In this document: piece by piece, positions 49,965 to 59,232 of the stretch
Position numbering within the stretch: position 1 is the stretch's first letter
Layout of the letters: every line of letters begins with the position of its first letter
Source: Aldehydirespirator sp965203575
Lineage (GTDB): Bacteria > Actinomycetota > Acidimicrobiia > Acidimicrobiales > Aldehydirespiratoraceae
Length of the DNA: 64,000 nt
NCBI GenBank assembly: GCA_965203575.1
Contig: OZ241894.1
Coordinates: forward strand, 186,001 to 250,000
Reading direction: 5' to 3'
Notes under the pieces: model-generated
Told to the model about the DNA's origin: nothing
Seen by the model: the letters and a program-made list of their open reading frames with translations, nothing else
Database searches by the model: none
Made by a program: the position numbers and the translations under genes

Positions 49965-51953
49965 CTACAGGCCGCTGATCTCGAGGTCGGGAAGCCGGTC
50001 GGCAGGCGTGAAGCCGAGGACCCGGCCGAAGAAGGCCAGTTCGGCCTCTAGGGCGGCGACGATGTTGTCGGCGCTCCGGAAGCCGTGCTGCTCGCCCTCG
50101 AAGAGCAGGTAGGCCACCGGCACACCTTTGGCCTTGAGGGCCTCGACGATCATCTCGGCCTGGCCGGGGGGCACGATCTCGTCCTCGTCGCCCTGGAGCA
50201 CGATCATGGGGGCGTCGAAGCCGTCGAGGTGGTGGATCGGGGAACGAGCGACGTAGACGTCCCTGGCCTCCGGGTAGGGGCCGACGAGGCGGTCGAGGTA
50301 TCGGGACTCGAACTTGTGGGTGTCAGCGGCCAGAGCCTCCAGGTCGGCGATGCCGTAGCGGCTGGCGCCGGCCGCGAACGTGTCGTGGAGGGCCAGCGCA
50401 GCCAGCACGGTGAAGCCGCCCGCGCTCCCGCCCCGGATGATCAGCCGTTGAGGGTCGACGTCGCCCCGGTCGGCCAGGAACTGGGCCGCGGCCACACAGT
50501 CCTCCACGTCGGCCACGCCCCAGGCACCGTCCAGGGCCCGCCGGTAGCTGCGCCCGTAGCCGGTGGAGCCCCGGTAGTCCACGTCGACCACCGCGATCCC
50601 CCGGGAGGTCCAGAACACGACACCCAGCTGGAGTTGGCGGCGGGCTGCGGCCGTGGGCCCTCCGTGGGCGGTGACCAGCAGCGGCGGACGATCACCGACC
50701 GGGCCGGCACATGCCGGGTTGGCGGGCGGGTAGTACAGGGCGTGGGCCACCGCGGATCCGTCTCCACCGGTCGGGAAGGTGATGGCTTCGGGCTCGATCA
50801 GCAGGTCCGCGCCGAGGCCCAGCTCCCGCGCCGTACGCACTGCACTGCGGCCGGCGCGGCCGTCGCTGTCGATTCGCACCACCGCGACCTCAGGTTCGTG
50901 CCGGTAGCCGGCACCCGAGTAGGCCAGCACCGCGGCGCCGTCCGGGGCGTTGCGGGCGATGGTCAGCGACGACATCGACGAGTCGATCAACCGGACGGCG
51001 CGGCCGTCCACCAGGATCTGGTCGCCTGCGGGCATCCCGGCCACGGCGGCCACCGTCCCGCCGGCCGCCGCCCAGCGCTGCATCCCGAAGACCCAGGGCG
51101 GGGTGGCCACATCGAAGTCGCCCACCACGACGGGCAGCATCGCTCCGTCGTCCAGGCTCACCTCGTAGAGACCCCACCAGTCGTCGTGGTCGCTGCACAC
51201 CATCAGCCTCGGTTCCGCGCCGGCGGCGCCGGGATCCCAGCCGGGCTCGCACAGGCTGCGGTCCCCGCCCCGGCCCAGGACCTGCACCTCCGCGCCCAGC
51301 TCAGCGTCACCGAGCTCGTGGACGTGCAGCCGGGTGGCGTCCCACGGCATGTTCGGATGGTCCCATGAGATCCAGGCCAGCATCGATCCGTCGGGCGACG
51401 CCCGGGGCGTCATCACGAAGTCGGACCCCGACCACAACGGAACCACTCGCTGGGACCCGTCGGTGGCCACCGCCACCAGCTCGTTGGCCGGCTCGCCCTC
51501 GGTGTCGTGGCGCTCCTGAACGCACACGCTCCAGCGGCCGTCCGGCGTGACCCGCCCGTCGGCGTACCGCCACGCTCGCGGCTCGGGCGGCTCAGCGGTC
51601 AGCAGCAGGGGCTTGGCGCCCGGATGATCGATCCTCCGGAGCCGCTGGTCGGCGAACTCGACGTAGTAGAGCGACCCGTCGTGCGGCCACCAGGACCCGC
51701 CGCCGTACTCGTGCACTCGGGTGCGGACGTTGGCATCCGGTGGCGTGACCTCCTGAGACTCGCCGCCGCGGAGGTCGCGGCGCATCACCGCGGTGCGACC
51801 ACCCTCGTCGGGGCGGTTCTCGGCCCACCACAGCACCCAGGGCCGGGCCGGATCGGCGATCACCTCGGAGATCCCCGCAGCTCCCTGCACCAGGCACGCG
51901 GCGGTGACCGGGGACGGCCACTCCCCGAAAGGCACGACCGCCGGGTCGGGCAT
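49965..51953 (-). CDS. Prolyl oligopeptidase family (S9) serine peptidase
   Basis: A 662-residue cytoplasmic peptidase. The N-terminal seven-bladed propeller occupies about residues 1-400 and the alpha/beta-hydrolase domain the remainder. The nucleophile Ser510 lies in GGSAGG, the catalytic Asp is probably in LQGDEDEIVPP, and the His in EGEQHGF. It resembles the dipeptidyl-aminopeptidase/acylaminoacyl-peptidase S9C branch. The ATG at 51953 overlaps the aspartate aminotransferase stop (TGATG), so the two are coupled. There is no signal peptide. Confidence 0.92.
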   Translation of the reverse strand: MPDPAVVPFGEWPSPVTAACLVQGAAGISEVIADPARPWVLWWAENRPDEGGRTAVMRRDLRGGESQEVTPPDANVRTRVHEYGGGSWWPHDGSLYYVEFADQRLRRIDHPGAKPLLLTAEPPEPRAWRYADGRVTPDGRWSVCVQERHDTEGEPANELVAVATDGSQRVVPLWSGSDFVMTPRASPDGSMLAWISWDHPNMPWDATRLHVHELGDAELGAEVQVLGRGGDRSLCEPGWDPGAAGAEPRLMVCSDHDDWWGLYEVSLDDGAMLPVVVGDFDVATPPWVFGMQRWAAAGGTVAAVAGMPAGDQILVDGRAVRLIDSSMSSLTIARNAPDGAAVLAYSGAGYRHEPEVAVVRIDSDGRAGRSAVRTARELGLGADLLIEPEAITFPTGGDGSAVAHALYYPPANPACAGPVGDRPPLLVTAHGGPTAAARRQLQLGVVFWTSRGIAVVDVDYRGSTGYGRSYRRALDGAWGVADVEDCVAAAQFLADRGDVDPQRLIIRGGSAGGFTVLAALALHDTFAAGASRYGIADLEALAADTHKFESRYLDRLVGPYPEARDVYVARSPIHHLDGFDAPMIVLQGDEDEIVPPGQAEMIVEALKAKGVPVAYLLFEGEQHGFRSADNIVAALEAELAFFGRVLGFTPADRLPDLEISGL

Positions 51954-53155
51954 CAGCCTCCGCCCAGCAGGTCGACCATCCGGCCCACTCCCTCGCCCAG
52001 GTCGTCGTCGCCGAGGGCGAACGACAGCCGCAGCCCGCCGCTGGCGCCGAAGGCCTCGCCGGGGACGACCGCCACCTTGGCCCGATCCAGCAGCAGGTCG
52101 GCCAGCTCCAGGGTGGTCGCCGGTCTGACGCCGCCGTAATCGCGGCCCAGCAGGCCGGTGGCGTCGGGATAGGCGTAGAAGGCACCCTCGGGCTCGGGGC
52201 AGACCAGCCCCTCGATCCCGCTCAACAGGCGGTACATGGTCTGCCGCCGGCGGTCGAAATGGCGGCGCATCTCCACGACCGCGTCGAGGGTGCCCGACAC
52301 CGCGGCCAGCGCCGCGGCCTGGGCCACGTTGCACACATTGGAGGTGCAGTGGGACTGGAGATTGCGGGCCGCGGTCATGGCGTCGGACGGTCCCATCATC
52401 CAGCCCACCCGCCAGCCGGTCATGGCGTAGGTCTTGGCCACACCGTTGAGCACGATGCAGCGGTCGCGCAGCTCGGGAACCACCACCGGCATGGAATGGT
52501 GCTGGGCGTCACCGTAGGTGAGGTGCTCGTAGATCTCGTCGGTGAGGACCCAGACGCCGTGCTCCGCGGCCCAGCGGCCGATCTGCTCGATCTCCGAGCG
52601 GGGATAGACGGCGCCGGTCGGGTTGGAAGGCGACACGAAGATCAGCGCCTTGGTCCGGGGGGTTCTGGCCGCCTCCAGCTGGTCGGCGCTCACCCGGAAG
52701 CCGCTCGCGGCGGTGGCCAGCACGGGCACGGCCACGCCGCCGGACAGGGCTATCGGCTCGGGATAGGTCGTCCAGTAGGGGGTGGGCAGCAGCACCTCGT
52801 CGCCCGCGTCGACCACGGCCGCGATGGCGTTGTACACCGCGTGCTTGCCGCCGTTGGTGATCAGCACGTCGGCCGGGTCCACCTCCAGGCCCGAGTCGCG
52901 CCGGGTCTTGACCGCCACCGCCTCACGGAGATCCTCCAGGCCGCCGACGGGGGTGTACTTGTGGTGCTGGGGATCGCGGCACGCGGCCGCGGCCGCCTCC
53001 ACGATGTGGGCAGGCGTGGGGAAGTCGGGCTCGCCCGCGCCGAAGCTGATGACCCGCTCTCCCGCGGCCCGCAGCGCCCTGGCCTTGGCCGTGACCGCCA
53101 GGGTGGCCGAAGGGGCGATCGCCCCGACCCGCCTTGAGATCCGCTCGCTCGTCAT
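51953..53155 (-). CDS. Class I aminotransferase (aspartate aminotransferase)
   Basis: A 400-residue PLP enzyme of the AspC/AspB family. The PLP lysine lies in NGVAKTYAMTGWRVGWMMG. The motifs ISFGAGEPDFPTPAHI, VSPSNPTGAVY and the C-terminal Arg in LRLSFALGDD that holds the substrate carboxylate are visible. The N-terminal SERISRRVGAIAPSATLAVTAKA matches the thermophilic 1-gamma subgroup. The ATG at 53155 has TACGCT 7 nt upstream, a leaderless arrangement. It is divergent from serC, linking Asp and Ser metabolism. Confidence 0.94.
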   Translation of the reverse strand: MTSERISRRVGAIAPSATLAVTAKARALRAAGERVISFGAGEPDFPTPAHIVEAAAAACRDPQHHKYTPVGGLEDLREAVAVKTRRDSGLEVDPADVLITNGGKHAVYNAIAAVVDAGDEVLLPTPYWTTYPEPIALSGGVAVPVLATAASGFRVSADQLEAARTPRTKALIFVSPSNPTGAVYPRSEIEQIGRWAAEHGVWVLTDEIYEHLTYGDAQHHSMPVVVPELRDRCIVLNGVAKTYAMTGWRVGWMMGPSDAMTAARNLQSHCTSNVCNVAQAAALAAVSGTLDAVVEMRRHFDRRRQTMYRLLSGIEGLVCPEPEGAFYAYPDATGLLGRDYGGVRPATTLELADLLLDRAKVAVVPGEAFGASGGLRLSFALGDDDLGEGVGRMVDLLGGG

Positions 53156-53162
53156 GGCCGCG

Positions 53163-53168
53163 AGCGTA
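53163..53168 (-). promoter_or_regulatory. Leaderless -10 box TACGCT for the aspartate aminotransferase gene
   Basis: TACGCT on the minus strand ends 7 nt before the ATG at 53155. Confidence 0.5.
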
Positions 53169-53252
53169 CCGGTCAAGGTTCGACACAATCCGTCGATCTT
53201 GCGGGTGGCGATGACGTGGAGCAGCGCCCGCGCGGTGCCAGACTTTGCGGCG

Positions 53253-54398
53253 ATGCCCACACGAGCGCCAACCCGACCCGAAACGATCGCCATCCCTGCC
53301 GCGATGCTCCCCTCCGACGGCCGCTTCGGCAGCGGGCCGTCGAAGTTCCGGCCCGCGGCCGCTCAGGCGCTGGCCGACAGGGCGGTCGACTATCTCGGCA
53401 CCAGCCACCGCAAGGCCGGCGTGCGCCGGGTGGTGGCCCGACTGAAGACCGGTATCGCCGATCTGCTGGGCGCGCCCGACGGCTACGAGGTGGTGATGGG
53501 CAACGGTGGCGCCACCGCTTTCTGGGACGCGGCCAGCTTCGGGCTGATCGAGCAGCGCAGCCACCACTTGTCGCTGGGCGAGTTCAGCTCCAAGTTCGTC
53601 GCGGTGACCGCGTCCGCGCCCCACCTCGACGAGCCGTCGGTGAGGGTCGGGGACTTCGGGACCTGCCCCCCGCTCGAGGCCACCGACGGAGTCGACGCCT
53701 ACTGCTACCCCCACAACGAGACGTCGACCGGGGTGATGCTGGAGGTCCGCCGCCCCGCCGGCGACAACAAAGCACTGGTGCTGGTGGACGCCACCTCGGC
53801 GGCAGGCGGGCTCCGGTTCGACCCCTCGGGCTGCGACGTCTACTACTTCGCGCCGCAGAAGGCCCTGTCCAGCGACGGCGGGTTGTGGATTGCGCTGATG
53901 TCGCCCGGCGCCGTCGAGCGGATCGAGCGCCTGTCGTCCTCCGGCCGCTGGACGCCGGCCTTCCTGGACCTCAAGCTGGCGGTGGACAACTCCCGCAAGG
54001 ACCAGACCTACAACACTCCCGCGCTGGCCACGGTGTTCCTCACCGTGAGTCAGGTCGATTGGCTCAACGGCAACGGCGGCCTGGAGTGGGCCGCGTCCCG
54101 CAGCGACCGCTCCGCCGACATCCTCTACGGCTGGGCCGAGGCCTCCGACATCGCCTCGCCCTTCGTGACCGACACTGCCATCCGCAGCCGGGTGGTGGGA
54201 ACCATCGACTTCGACGACCGGGTCAGCGCCGACGACATCAGCGCAGCACTGCGGGCCAACGGCATCGTCGACACCGACGGCTATCGCAAGCTCGGGCGCA
54301 ACCAGCTCCGCATCGGCATGTTCCCCGCGGTGGAGCCCTCAGACGTCGAGGCCCTCACCGCCTGCATCGACCACATAGTCGACCGTCTCACCGCCTAG
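53253..54398 (+). CDS. serC: Phosphoserine aminotransferase
   Basis: A 381-residue class V PLP enzyme that makes phosphoserine. The N-terminal DGRFGSGPSKFRP is diagnostic of the actinobacterial SerC branch, and the PLP lysine is in YFAPQKALSSDGG. The C-terminal YRKLGRNQLRIGMFP is also typical. The ATG at 53253 gives the expected short N-terminus; earlier in-frame starts run antisense into the aminotransferase gene. A weak CAGACT lies 8 nt upstream. It is convergent with the carboxyltransferase gene. Confidence 0.94.
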   Translation: MPTRAPTRPETIAIPAAMLPSDGRFGSGPSKFRPAAAQALADRAVDYLGTSHRKAGVRRVVARLKTGIADLLGAPDGYEVVMGNGGATAFWDAASFGLIEQRSHHLSLGEFSSKFVAVTASAPHLDEPSVRVGDFGTCPPLEATDGVDAYCYPHNETSTGVMLEVRRPAGDNKALVLVDATSAAGGLRFDPSGCDVYYFAPQKALSSDGGLWIALMSPGAVERIERLSSSGRWTPAFLDLKLAVDNSRKDQTYNTPALATVFLTVSQVDWLNGNGGLEWAASRSDRSADILYGWAEASDIASPFVTDTAIRSRVVGTIDFDDRVSADDISAALRANGIVDTDGYRKLGRNQLRIGMFPAVEPSDVEALTACIDHIVDRLTA

Positions 54399-54412
54399 CC
54401 CCAGAGCCGGGT

Positions 54413-54436
54413 CCGCCCCGATAGGCCGGGGGGCGG
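54413..54436. terminator. Hairpin between convergent serC and carboxyltransferase genes
   Basis: Arms CCGCCCC (54413-54419) and GGGGCGG (54430-54436) form a 7-bp stem in the 43-bp convergent gap. It may serve both directions. Confidence 0.5.
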
Positions 54437-54441
54437 CGGCC

Positions 54442-55938
54442 TTACGGCGTGATGCCGGTGCGGGCCTTGGGCCGGCAGGGCTGGCTCCGCCGGCGAGCCG
54501 ACACCTCGAGGGCTGCGAGTACGGCGTTGCGAGTGTCGCGGGGATCGATCACCTCGTCGAAGCTCAGGGCCGACGCCGACCGGTAGGCCGATTCCTCCTC
54601 GGCCCGGCGCAGATCCTGCTCGGCCTGCTCGTCGGCGCCCACGGCCCGGCCTGCGCCCGCGGCCCCCATGGCCCCCACCGTGGCACCCGGAAAGGCGAAG
54701 CTGAGGGTCTGGGAGTCGTGAGGGTTCATGGCCATCACGCAGCTGCCGAAGCCGAAGGCCTTGCGCAGCGTGACATGGATCTTGACGGTGGTGGCGCCAG
54801 TCTGCGCGGCGTACATGCGAGCCGACGCCCGAAGCACCCCGGCCCGCTCCGATGCCGTGCCGGCCAGCACGCCGGGGTTGTCGGCCAGGAACAGCAGCGG
54901 CAGGTGGAAGGCATCGCACACCGAGATGAAGTGGGCCGCCTTGTCGGCCGCGGCCGCATCGATCGAGCCGGCCAGTTCCACCGGCTGGTTGGCCACGACC
55001 CCCACCGGCTCGCCGCCGACACGGGCCAGGGCGCAGATGATGGCGCGGCCGTAGTCGGGTTGGATCGAAAGGCTCTGGCCGCAGTCGACCAGCGACTCAA
55101 CAACCGCAGCCATGTCGTAGCCCCGCCGGCCGTCGCGTGGAACCAAGTCGAGCATGCGATCGATGCGGCGCCGGCCGGTGTCGCCGGTGTCGACCGCCGG
55201 CGGGCTCTCCCAAGCCGATGATCCGAAGTACGACAGGTATGAGCGGATCTGGGCCAGCAGGTCGGCATCGTCGCCGGCGGCGTTGTGAATGGTTCCCGCC
55301 CCGATGGCCACCGCGGGCCCGCCGAGGTCGTCCTTGCCGACCCGCTCCCCCAACGACGCCTCCACAACCGGAGGACCGGCGGTGAAGATGGCCGCATCAC
55401 CGGTCATGATCGAGAAGTCGCACAGCAGGGCGGTGATGGCCCCATGACCGGCCGACGGCCCCATCACCCCGCACACCATGGGCACCATCCCCGACAGGGC
55501 CGCCTGGGCTTGCAGGTCGTTGGGCCCGCCCCCACCAGGATCGCCGGGCATGGGAGGCCGGTGCCCGGCTCCCTCGAGCAGCATCACCAGCGGGATGCGC
55601 TCGCGGCGGGCGATGTCGGCGATGCGCCACCGCTTGCGGGTGGCGGCCGGGCCGATCGATCCCCCCATGGTGGTGAAGTCCTCCGCTCCCACCGCCACCG
55701 GACGGCCGTCGATGGCCCCCACGCCGGCGACCAGAGCATCGGCGGGCACGGGTCCGGCCAGGGTGCCGATCTCGGTGAACGAGCCCGCGTCGAGCAGTCC
55801 GTCTATGCGGCCCCTGGCGTCCAGACGCCCATCGGCCCGACGCTGGGCCAGCTTCTCGGGCCCGCCCATGGCCCGAGCCTGTTGCCGGCGGCGCTCGAGG
55901 TCCTCGACGGTGGAGTCCCACCCTGGAGCGTCGCTCAC
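54442..55938 (-). CDS. Acyl-CoA carboxylase carboxyltransferase-type subunit
   Basis: A 498-residue crotonase-superfold protein of the biotin-dependent carboxyltransferase family (propionyl-CoA/methylcrotonyl-CoA carboxylase beta-like). The first half has GAEDFTTMGGSIGP and the second has FLADNPGVLAGTASERAG and HVTLRKAFGFGSCVMAMNPHDSQTLSF, the acyl-CoA and carboxybiotin sites. The GTG at 55938 is used. No biotin carboxylase or biotin carrier gene is adjacent, so it may pair with subunits elsewhere or be a decarboxylase-type relative. It lies near other acyl-CoA genes. Confidence 0.87.
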   Translation of the reverse strand: MSDAPGWDSTVEDLERRRQQARAMGGPEKLAQRRADGRLDARGRIDGLLDAGSFTEIGTLAGPVPADALVAGVGAIDGRPVAVGAEDFTTMGGSIGPAATRKRWRIADIARRERIPLVMLLEGAGHRPPMPGDPGGGGPNDLQAQAALSGMVPMVCGVMGPSAGHGAITALLCDFSIMTGDAAIFTAGPPVVEASLGERVGKDDLGGPAVAIGAGTIHNAAGDDADLLAQIRSYLSYFGSSAWESPPAVDTGDTGRRRIDRMLDLVPRDGRRGYDMAAVVESLVDCGQSLSIQPDYGRAIICALARVGGEPVGVVANQPVELAGSIDAAAADKAAHFISVCDAFHLPLLFLADNPGVLAGTASERAGVLRASARMYAAQTGATTVKIHVTLRKAFGFGSCVMAMNPHDSQTLSFAFPGATVGAMGAAGAGRAVGADEQAEQDLRRAEEESAYRSASALSFDEVIDPRDTRNAVLAALEVSARRRSQPCRPKARTGITP

Positions 55939-56062
55939 CGGCTAGACCCCGTTGCGACCCGGCTCGCCGGCACCTGCCATGCCGCCCACGGTACCCATTG
56001 ACCACAGAACTGGCAGCTACGAACGCCCATCCGGGACCTCCACGTTGCCAATTCGACAACGA

Positions 56063-57301
56063 CTACCCGGCGGCTTGCGGGTGGGCCGTGAGTCGGTCGG
56101 GAATCGCCGGAGGGTGCACCGCGATCGGGCCGCTCACCAGCTCGACCTCCCAGCAATCGCCGCTCTCCACGACAGGCCGATGGATGGGTGCGCCCGCGTT
56201 GGATGCGACCCATGCCGACGCTGAGGCGAGTGACACCTCCGCTAGCGCGGCCCGGCCTTCCGCTAGCAGGTGTGCGGCAATGGACGCCGCTGCCAGTCCA
56301 GCGATGGGATCAGCGATGGCGTCGCCCACGAACATGGGCGGCTCGCCGGGCACGACGATCCCGGCCGACACGGCGGCGTCGTCGCCGAAGGCGATCCGGT
56401 TGCTGCCAGCGCCGGCGCGACCATGTCCCGTGATCGAGACCCACGCAGTGCCAGCCGCCACCATTGTGTCCGGACAGATCCCCCACTGCTGCATCACCCG
56501 CGGCCGGCTCGCCTCCAGCACCAGGTCGGCGCCAGCGATCAGTTCTTGTAGTCGCTCGACCGCCGGTGCGGCAGGCAAGTCGAGGCTGAGGCACTCCTTG
56601 TGTCGGTTGAGATGGTCGAAGAACCCGGCCGGGCCTCGCCGGGCACCATCGGGCCGAGCCACCGACTCCACCTTGAGCACCCGGCATCCAGCCGCAGCCA
56701 ACAACCCGCCGGCCAGCGGACCCGCCCACAGGCTCGTGAGGTCCACTACCACGGGCGCTCGGCCGTCCCTCGGCAGCGCCGGCGCCTCACAGTGCACCGA
56801 CCACGGCTGGTCGGACGCAGCGGTGGCACCGACCACTGCCAACGCCAGACCCAACAGCGACCCGGTCTCCACCACCCGCTCTGACTCCATCGACGCCAGG
56901 CGACGCTCGATCTCGGCCCAGTCGTCCGCTTCCACCGCCGCGCCCACCAGGGCAGGCAGCATGGCTACGTCCGCGGGGCGTGGAAGGCTCAACGCCACCC
57001 AGCCGTCGCGGGCCCGCACCATCTGCGCGTATCCGCCCGCGCTGCGCGATCCGCTCCGGCCGAATCCCGTGAAAGCGGCTCGCTGGGCCGCCAGCGCCAC
57101 GGGATCCACCCTGACCTCTGTGCCAAGACGCCCAGTGGCCGAGGCCAGCGCGTCGCCCAGACCAAGCAGAGGACGCACAATCCCTGCGGGCGATACCGCC
57201 GGTGGACCGGAGGCCGGCCCGGTGAGATGCATCGCTCCAGACGTGGCCCAAGCCCTGGCGCACTCATTGTCGTCGAGGGAGGCAGGTTCGATTGCGAGCA
57301 C
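56063..57301 (-). CDS. CaiB/BaiF family class III CoA-transferase
   Basis: A 412-residue protein. The family core is in the C-terminal half: VVDLTSLWAGPLAGGLLAAAGCRVLKVES, split here at its motif AGPLAGGL (about residue 220), followed by FFDHLNRHKECLSLDL and SITGHGRAG. The catalytic Asp is likely in AFGDDAA. The N-terminal 190 residues do not show the usual CaiB start but resemble the extra domain of an actinobacterial subgroup. The start is GTG at 57301, supported by TACCTT 7 nt upstream, rather than an upstream ATG at 57343. It probably transfers CoA between acids. Substrates are unknown. Confidence 0.85.
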   Translation of the reverse strand: MLAIEPASLDDNECARAWATSGAMHLTGPASGPPAVSPAGIVRPLLGLGDALASATGRLGTEVRVDPVALAAQRAAFTGFGRSGSRSAGGYAQMVRARDGWVALSLPRPADVAMLPALVGAAVEADDWAEIERRLASMESERVVETGSLLGLALAVVGATAASDQPWSVHCEAPALPRDGRAPVVVDLTSLWAGPLAGGLLAAAGCRVLKVESVARPDGARRGPAGFFDHLNRHKECLSLDLPAAPAVERLQELIAGADLVLEASRPRVMQQWGICPDTMVAAGTAWVSITGHGRAGAGSNRIAFGDDAAVSAGIVVPGEPPMFVGDAIADPIAGLAAASIAAHLLAEGRAALAEVSLASASAWVASNAGAPIHRPVVESGDCWEVELVSGPIAVHPPAIPDRLTAHPQAAG

Positions 57302-57308
57302 CTCAGCG

Positions 57309-57314
57309 AAGGTA
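57309..57314 (-). promoter_or_regulatory. Leaderless -10 box TACCTT for the CoA-transferase gene
   Basis: TACCTT on the minus strand ends 7 nt before the GTG at 57301. It argues for that start over the ATG at 57343. Confidence 0.45.
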
Positions 57315-57378
57315 GCGTGAGCGGTTGGGCAACTGCCCTCCAACGGTCACAATGGGTGTTCAGGCGCGGGAGGACGAC

Positions 57379-57684
57379 ATGGTGGAACTGCGGCCAGGGG
57401 CCCGATTTCAAAGCACGGTGTGCGCCACTGAGGTGATCGTGGTGAAGGGCACCGGACCGGCCGAGCTGACCTGTGGCGGCGCGCCGATGGCGGCGGCCGG
57501 GTCGGCCGAGCGGTCCGGGGAGCCCAGCGCCGACGCCTCGGAAGGAACGCTTCTCGGCAAGCGCTACGGCGACCAGGACGAGACCGTCGAAGTGCTCTGC
57601 ACCAAGGCCGGGCCGGGCTCGCTCGCTCTGGGCGATGTGCCTCTGACCGTGAAGGTGACCAAGCCGCTGCCCGCCTCGGACTGA
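57379..57684 (+). CDS. Small conserved Cys-containing protein (101 residues)
   Basis: A 101-residue soluble protein starting MVELRPGARFQSTVC, with Cys residues in VCATEV, LTCGGAP and VLCTKAG. The pattern GTLLGKRYGD followed by EVLCTKAGPGSL looks conserved, and I associate similar small proteins with actinobacterial acyl-CoA loci, but I cannot name a domain. The ATG at 57379 has GGGAGG five bases upstream. It is immediately upstream of the acyl-CoA ligase, with a 29-bp gap holding a run of nine C bases. Confidence 0.75.
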   Translation: MVELRPGARFQSTVCATEVIVVKGTGPAELTCGGAPMAAAGSAERSGEPSADASEGTLLGKRYGDQDETVEVLCTKAGPGSLALGDVPLTVKVTKPLPASD

Positions 57685-57713
57685 GCGGCCGCGCCGCTCC
57701 CCCCCCCGGTCTC

Positions 57714-59225
57714 ATGAACGTGATGATGCTGCTGGAGATGGCGGCCACCGCCATGGCCGACCGGGTGGTGGTGGGCCCGCGGGACGGCGGCGTCACCTGC
57801 GGCGGACTGATGGGCGACGCCGCCGGACTCGCAGGACGTCTGCGGGCCTCCCAGGCGAAGCACCTGGTGCTGTGCGACGAGCCCAGCGCCGTCCTGCCGG
57901 TCGCCCTGTTCGGCGCGGCCTGGGCGGGCGTTCCGTACGTGCCGATCAACTACCGGCTTGCCGACGACGATCTGCGCCGGCTGGCCGAGCGGGCCGCGCC
58001 CGCGGTGGCGGTGGCCGACCCCGCCGGGGCGGAACGGCTGGCCGGGGTGGGCGGGATGGAGATCGTCGAGCGGGACGCCCTGCTCGACGACCCCGCGGGG
58101 GGCGCCGAGCCTGCCGACCTGAGCGACTGGCCCATGGACCCCGACGCCGCGGCGGTGCTGCTGTACACCAGCGGAACGTCGGGCCCGCCCAAGGCGGCGG
58201 TACTGCGCCACCGGCACCTGTTGCCACGTGTGTTCGGCACGGTCGAGTTCGCCTCAGCCGGCCCCGACGAGGCCCACATCATGGCCGTGCCGCCGTACCA
58301 CATCGCCTCGGTGACGGCGACACTGTCGCAGGTCTACTCGGGGCGCAGGATCGTGCCCCTGCGCAGGTTCGACCCGGACTCCTGGATCGACCTGGTCCAG
58401 GCCGAGGGCGTGAGCCATACAGTGCTTGTGCCCACGATGCTGACCCGCATCGTCGATGCCCTCGACCGCCGGGGCGAGGCCCTCGAGTCGGTCCTCTCCG
58501 TGTCGTACGGGGGAGGGAAGTCGCACCGGGCGGTGGTGGAGAGGGCGCTGGAGTTGTTCCCGGCCGCGGAGTTCGCGCACGGCTACGGCCTCACCGAGAC
58601 GAGTGCATCCGTATGCGTCATGGGCCCCGACGACCACCGCCGGTGGGCCGCCTCCGACGATCCCGATGAGAGGGCCAGACTCTCGTCGGCAGGGGTGCCG
58701 TTGCCGGGAGTGGAGATCTCGGTGCGCGGCGACGACGGCACCGAGGCGGAGCCCGGTGCGGCCGGAGAGATCTGGGTGAGGGGCGAGCAGGTGGCCGGCG
58801 AGTACGCGGAGGGCGGGTCGCAACTCGACGACGACGGCTGGTTCCGCACCCGCGACAGCGGACACCTCGACGATGCCGGCTACCTGTGGGTCCACGGCCG
58901 CAACGACGACATCATCATCCGGGGCGGCGAGAACATGTCGCCCGGCGAGATCGAGGACGTGCTGTTGACCCATCCCGCCGTCGTCGACGCGGCCGCATTC
59001 GGGGTGCCCAGCCGCGAGTGGGGTGAGGAAGTGGCGGTCTGCGTCATCACCCGCTCCCCGGCGCCGGCCGTCGACGCCCTCCGCGAACTGGTACGGACCC
59101 GGCTGCGATCGAGCCGAGTACCGGCGCGGGTGGAGTTCGTCGACGAGCTGCCCTACAACGACACGGGCAAGCTGCTGCGCCGGGAGCTGAGGCAGCGCTT
59201 CGTCTCCGACCCCCCAGGGGGCTGA
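57714..59225 (+). CDS. Class I adenylate-forming enzyme (acyl-CoA ligase)
   Basis: A 503-residue AMP-dependent synthetase that would activate a carboxylic acid to its CoA thioester. The phosphate-binding loop YTSGTSGPPKA begins at residue 151. The adenine motif GYGLTET, the ribose-binding DSGHLDDAGYLWVHGR and the C-terminal catalytic Lys motif NDTGKLLRREL follow. The ATG at 57714 has no clear Shine-Dalgarno sequence. It is followed 7 bp later by an enoyl-CoA hydratase gene, so they likely act in one pathway. Chain length and substrate are unknown. Confidence 0.93.
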   Translation: MNVMMLLEMAATAMADRVVVGPRDGGVTCGGLMGDAAGLAGRLRASQAKHLVLCDEPSAVLPVALFGAAWAGVPYVPINYRLADDDLRRLAERAAPAVAVADPAGAERLAGVGGMEIVERDALLDDPAGGAEPADLSDWPMDPDAAAVLLYTSGTSGPPKAAVLRHRHLLPRVFGTVEFASAGPDEAHIMAVPPYHIASVTATLSQVYSGRRIVPLRRFDPDSWIDLVQAEGVSHTVLVPTMLTRIVDALDRRGEALESVLSVSYGGGKSHRAVVERALELFPAAEFAHGYGLTETSASVCVMGPDDHRRWAASDDPDERARLSSAGVPLPGVEISVRGDDGTEAEPGAAGEIWVRGEQVAGEYAEGGSQLDDDGWFRTRDSGHLDDAGYLWVHGRNDDIIIRGGENMSPGEIEDVLLTHPAVVDAAAFGVPSREWGEEVAVCVITRSPAPAVDALRELVRTRLRSSRVPARVEFVDELPYNDTGKLLRRELRQRFVSDPPGG

Positions 59226-59232
59226 TCCAGCC

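Noticed and set aside
56063..57343. Possible frameshift or decay in the CoA-transferase because the CaiB core is not at the N-terminus.
   Set aside because: The frame is open, the start has a good leaderless box, and I recall other actinobacterial members with the same extra N-terminal region.
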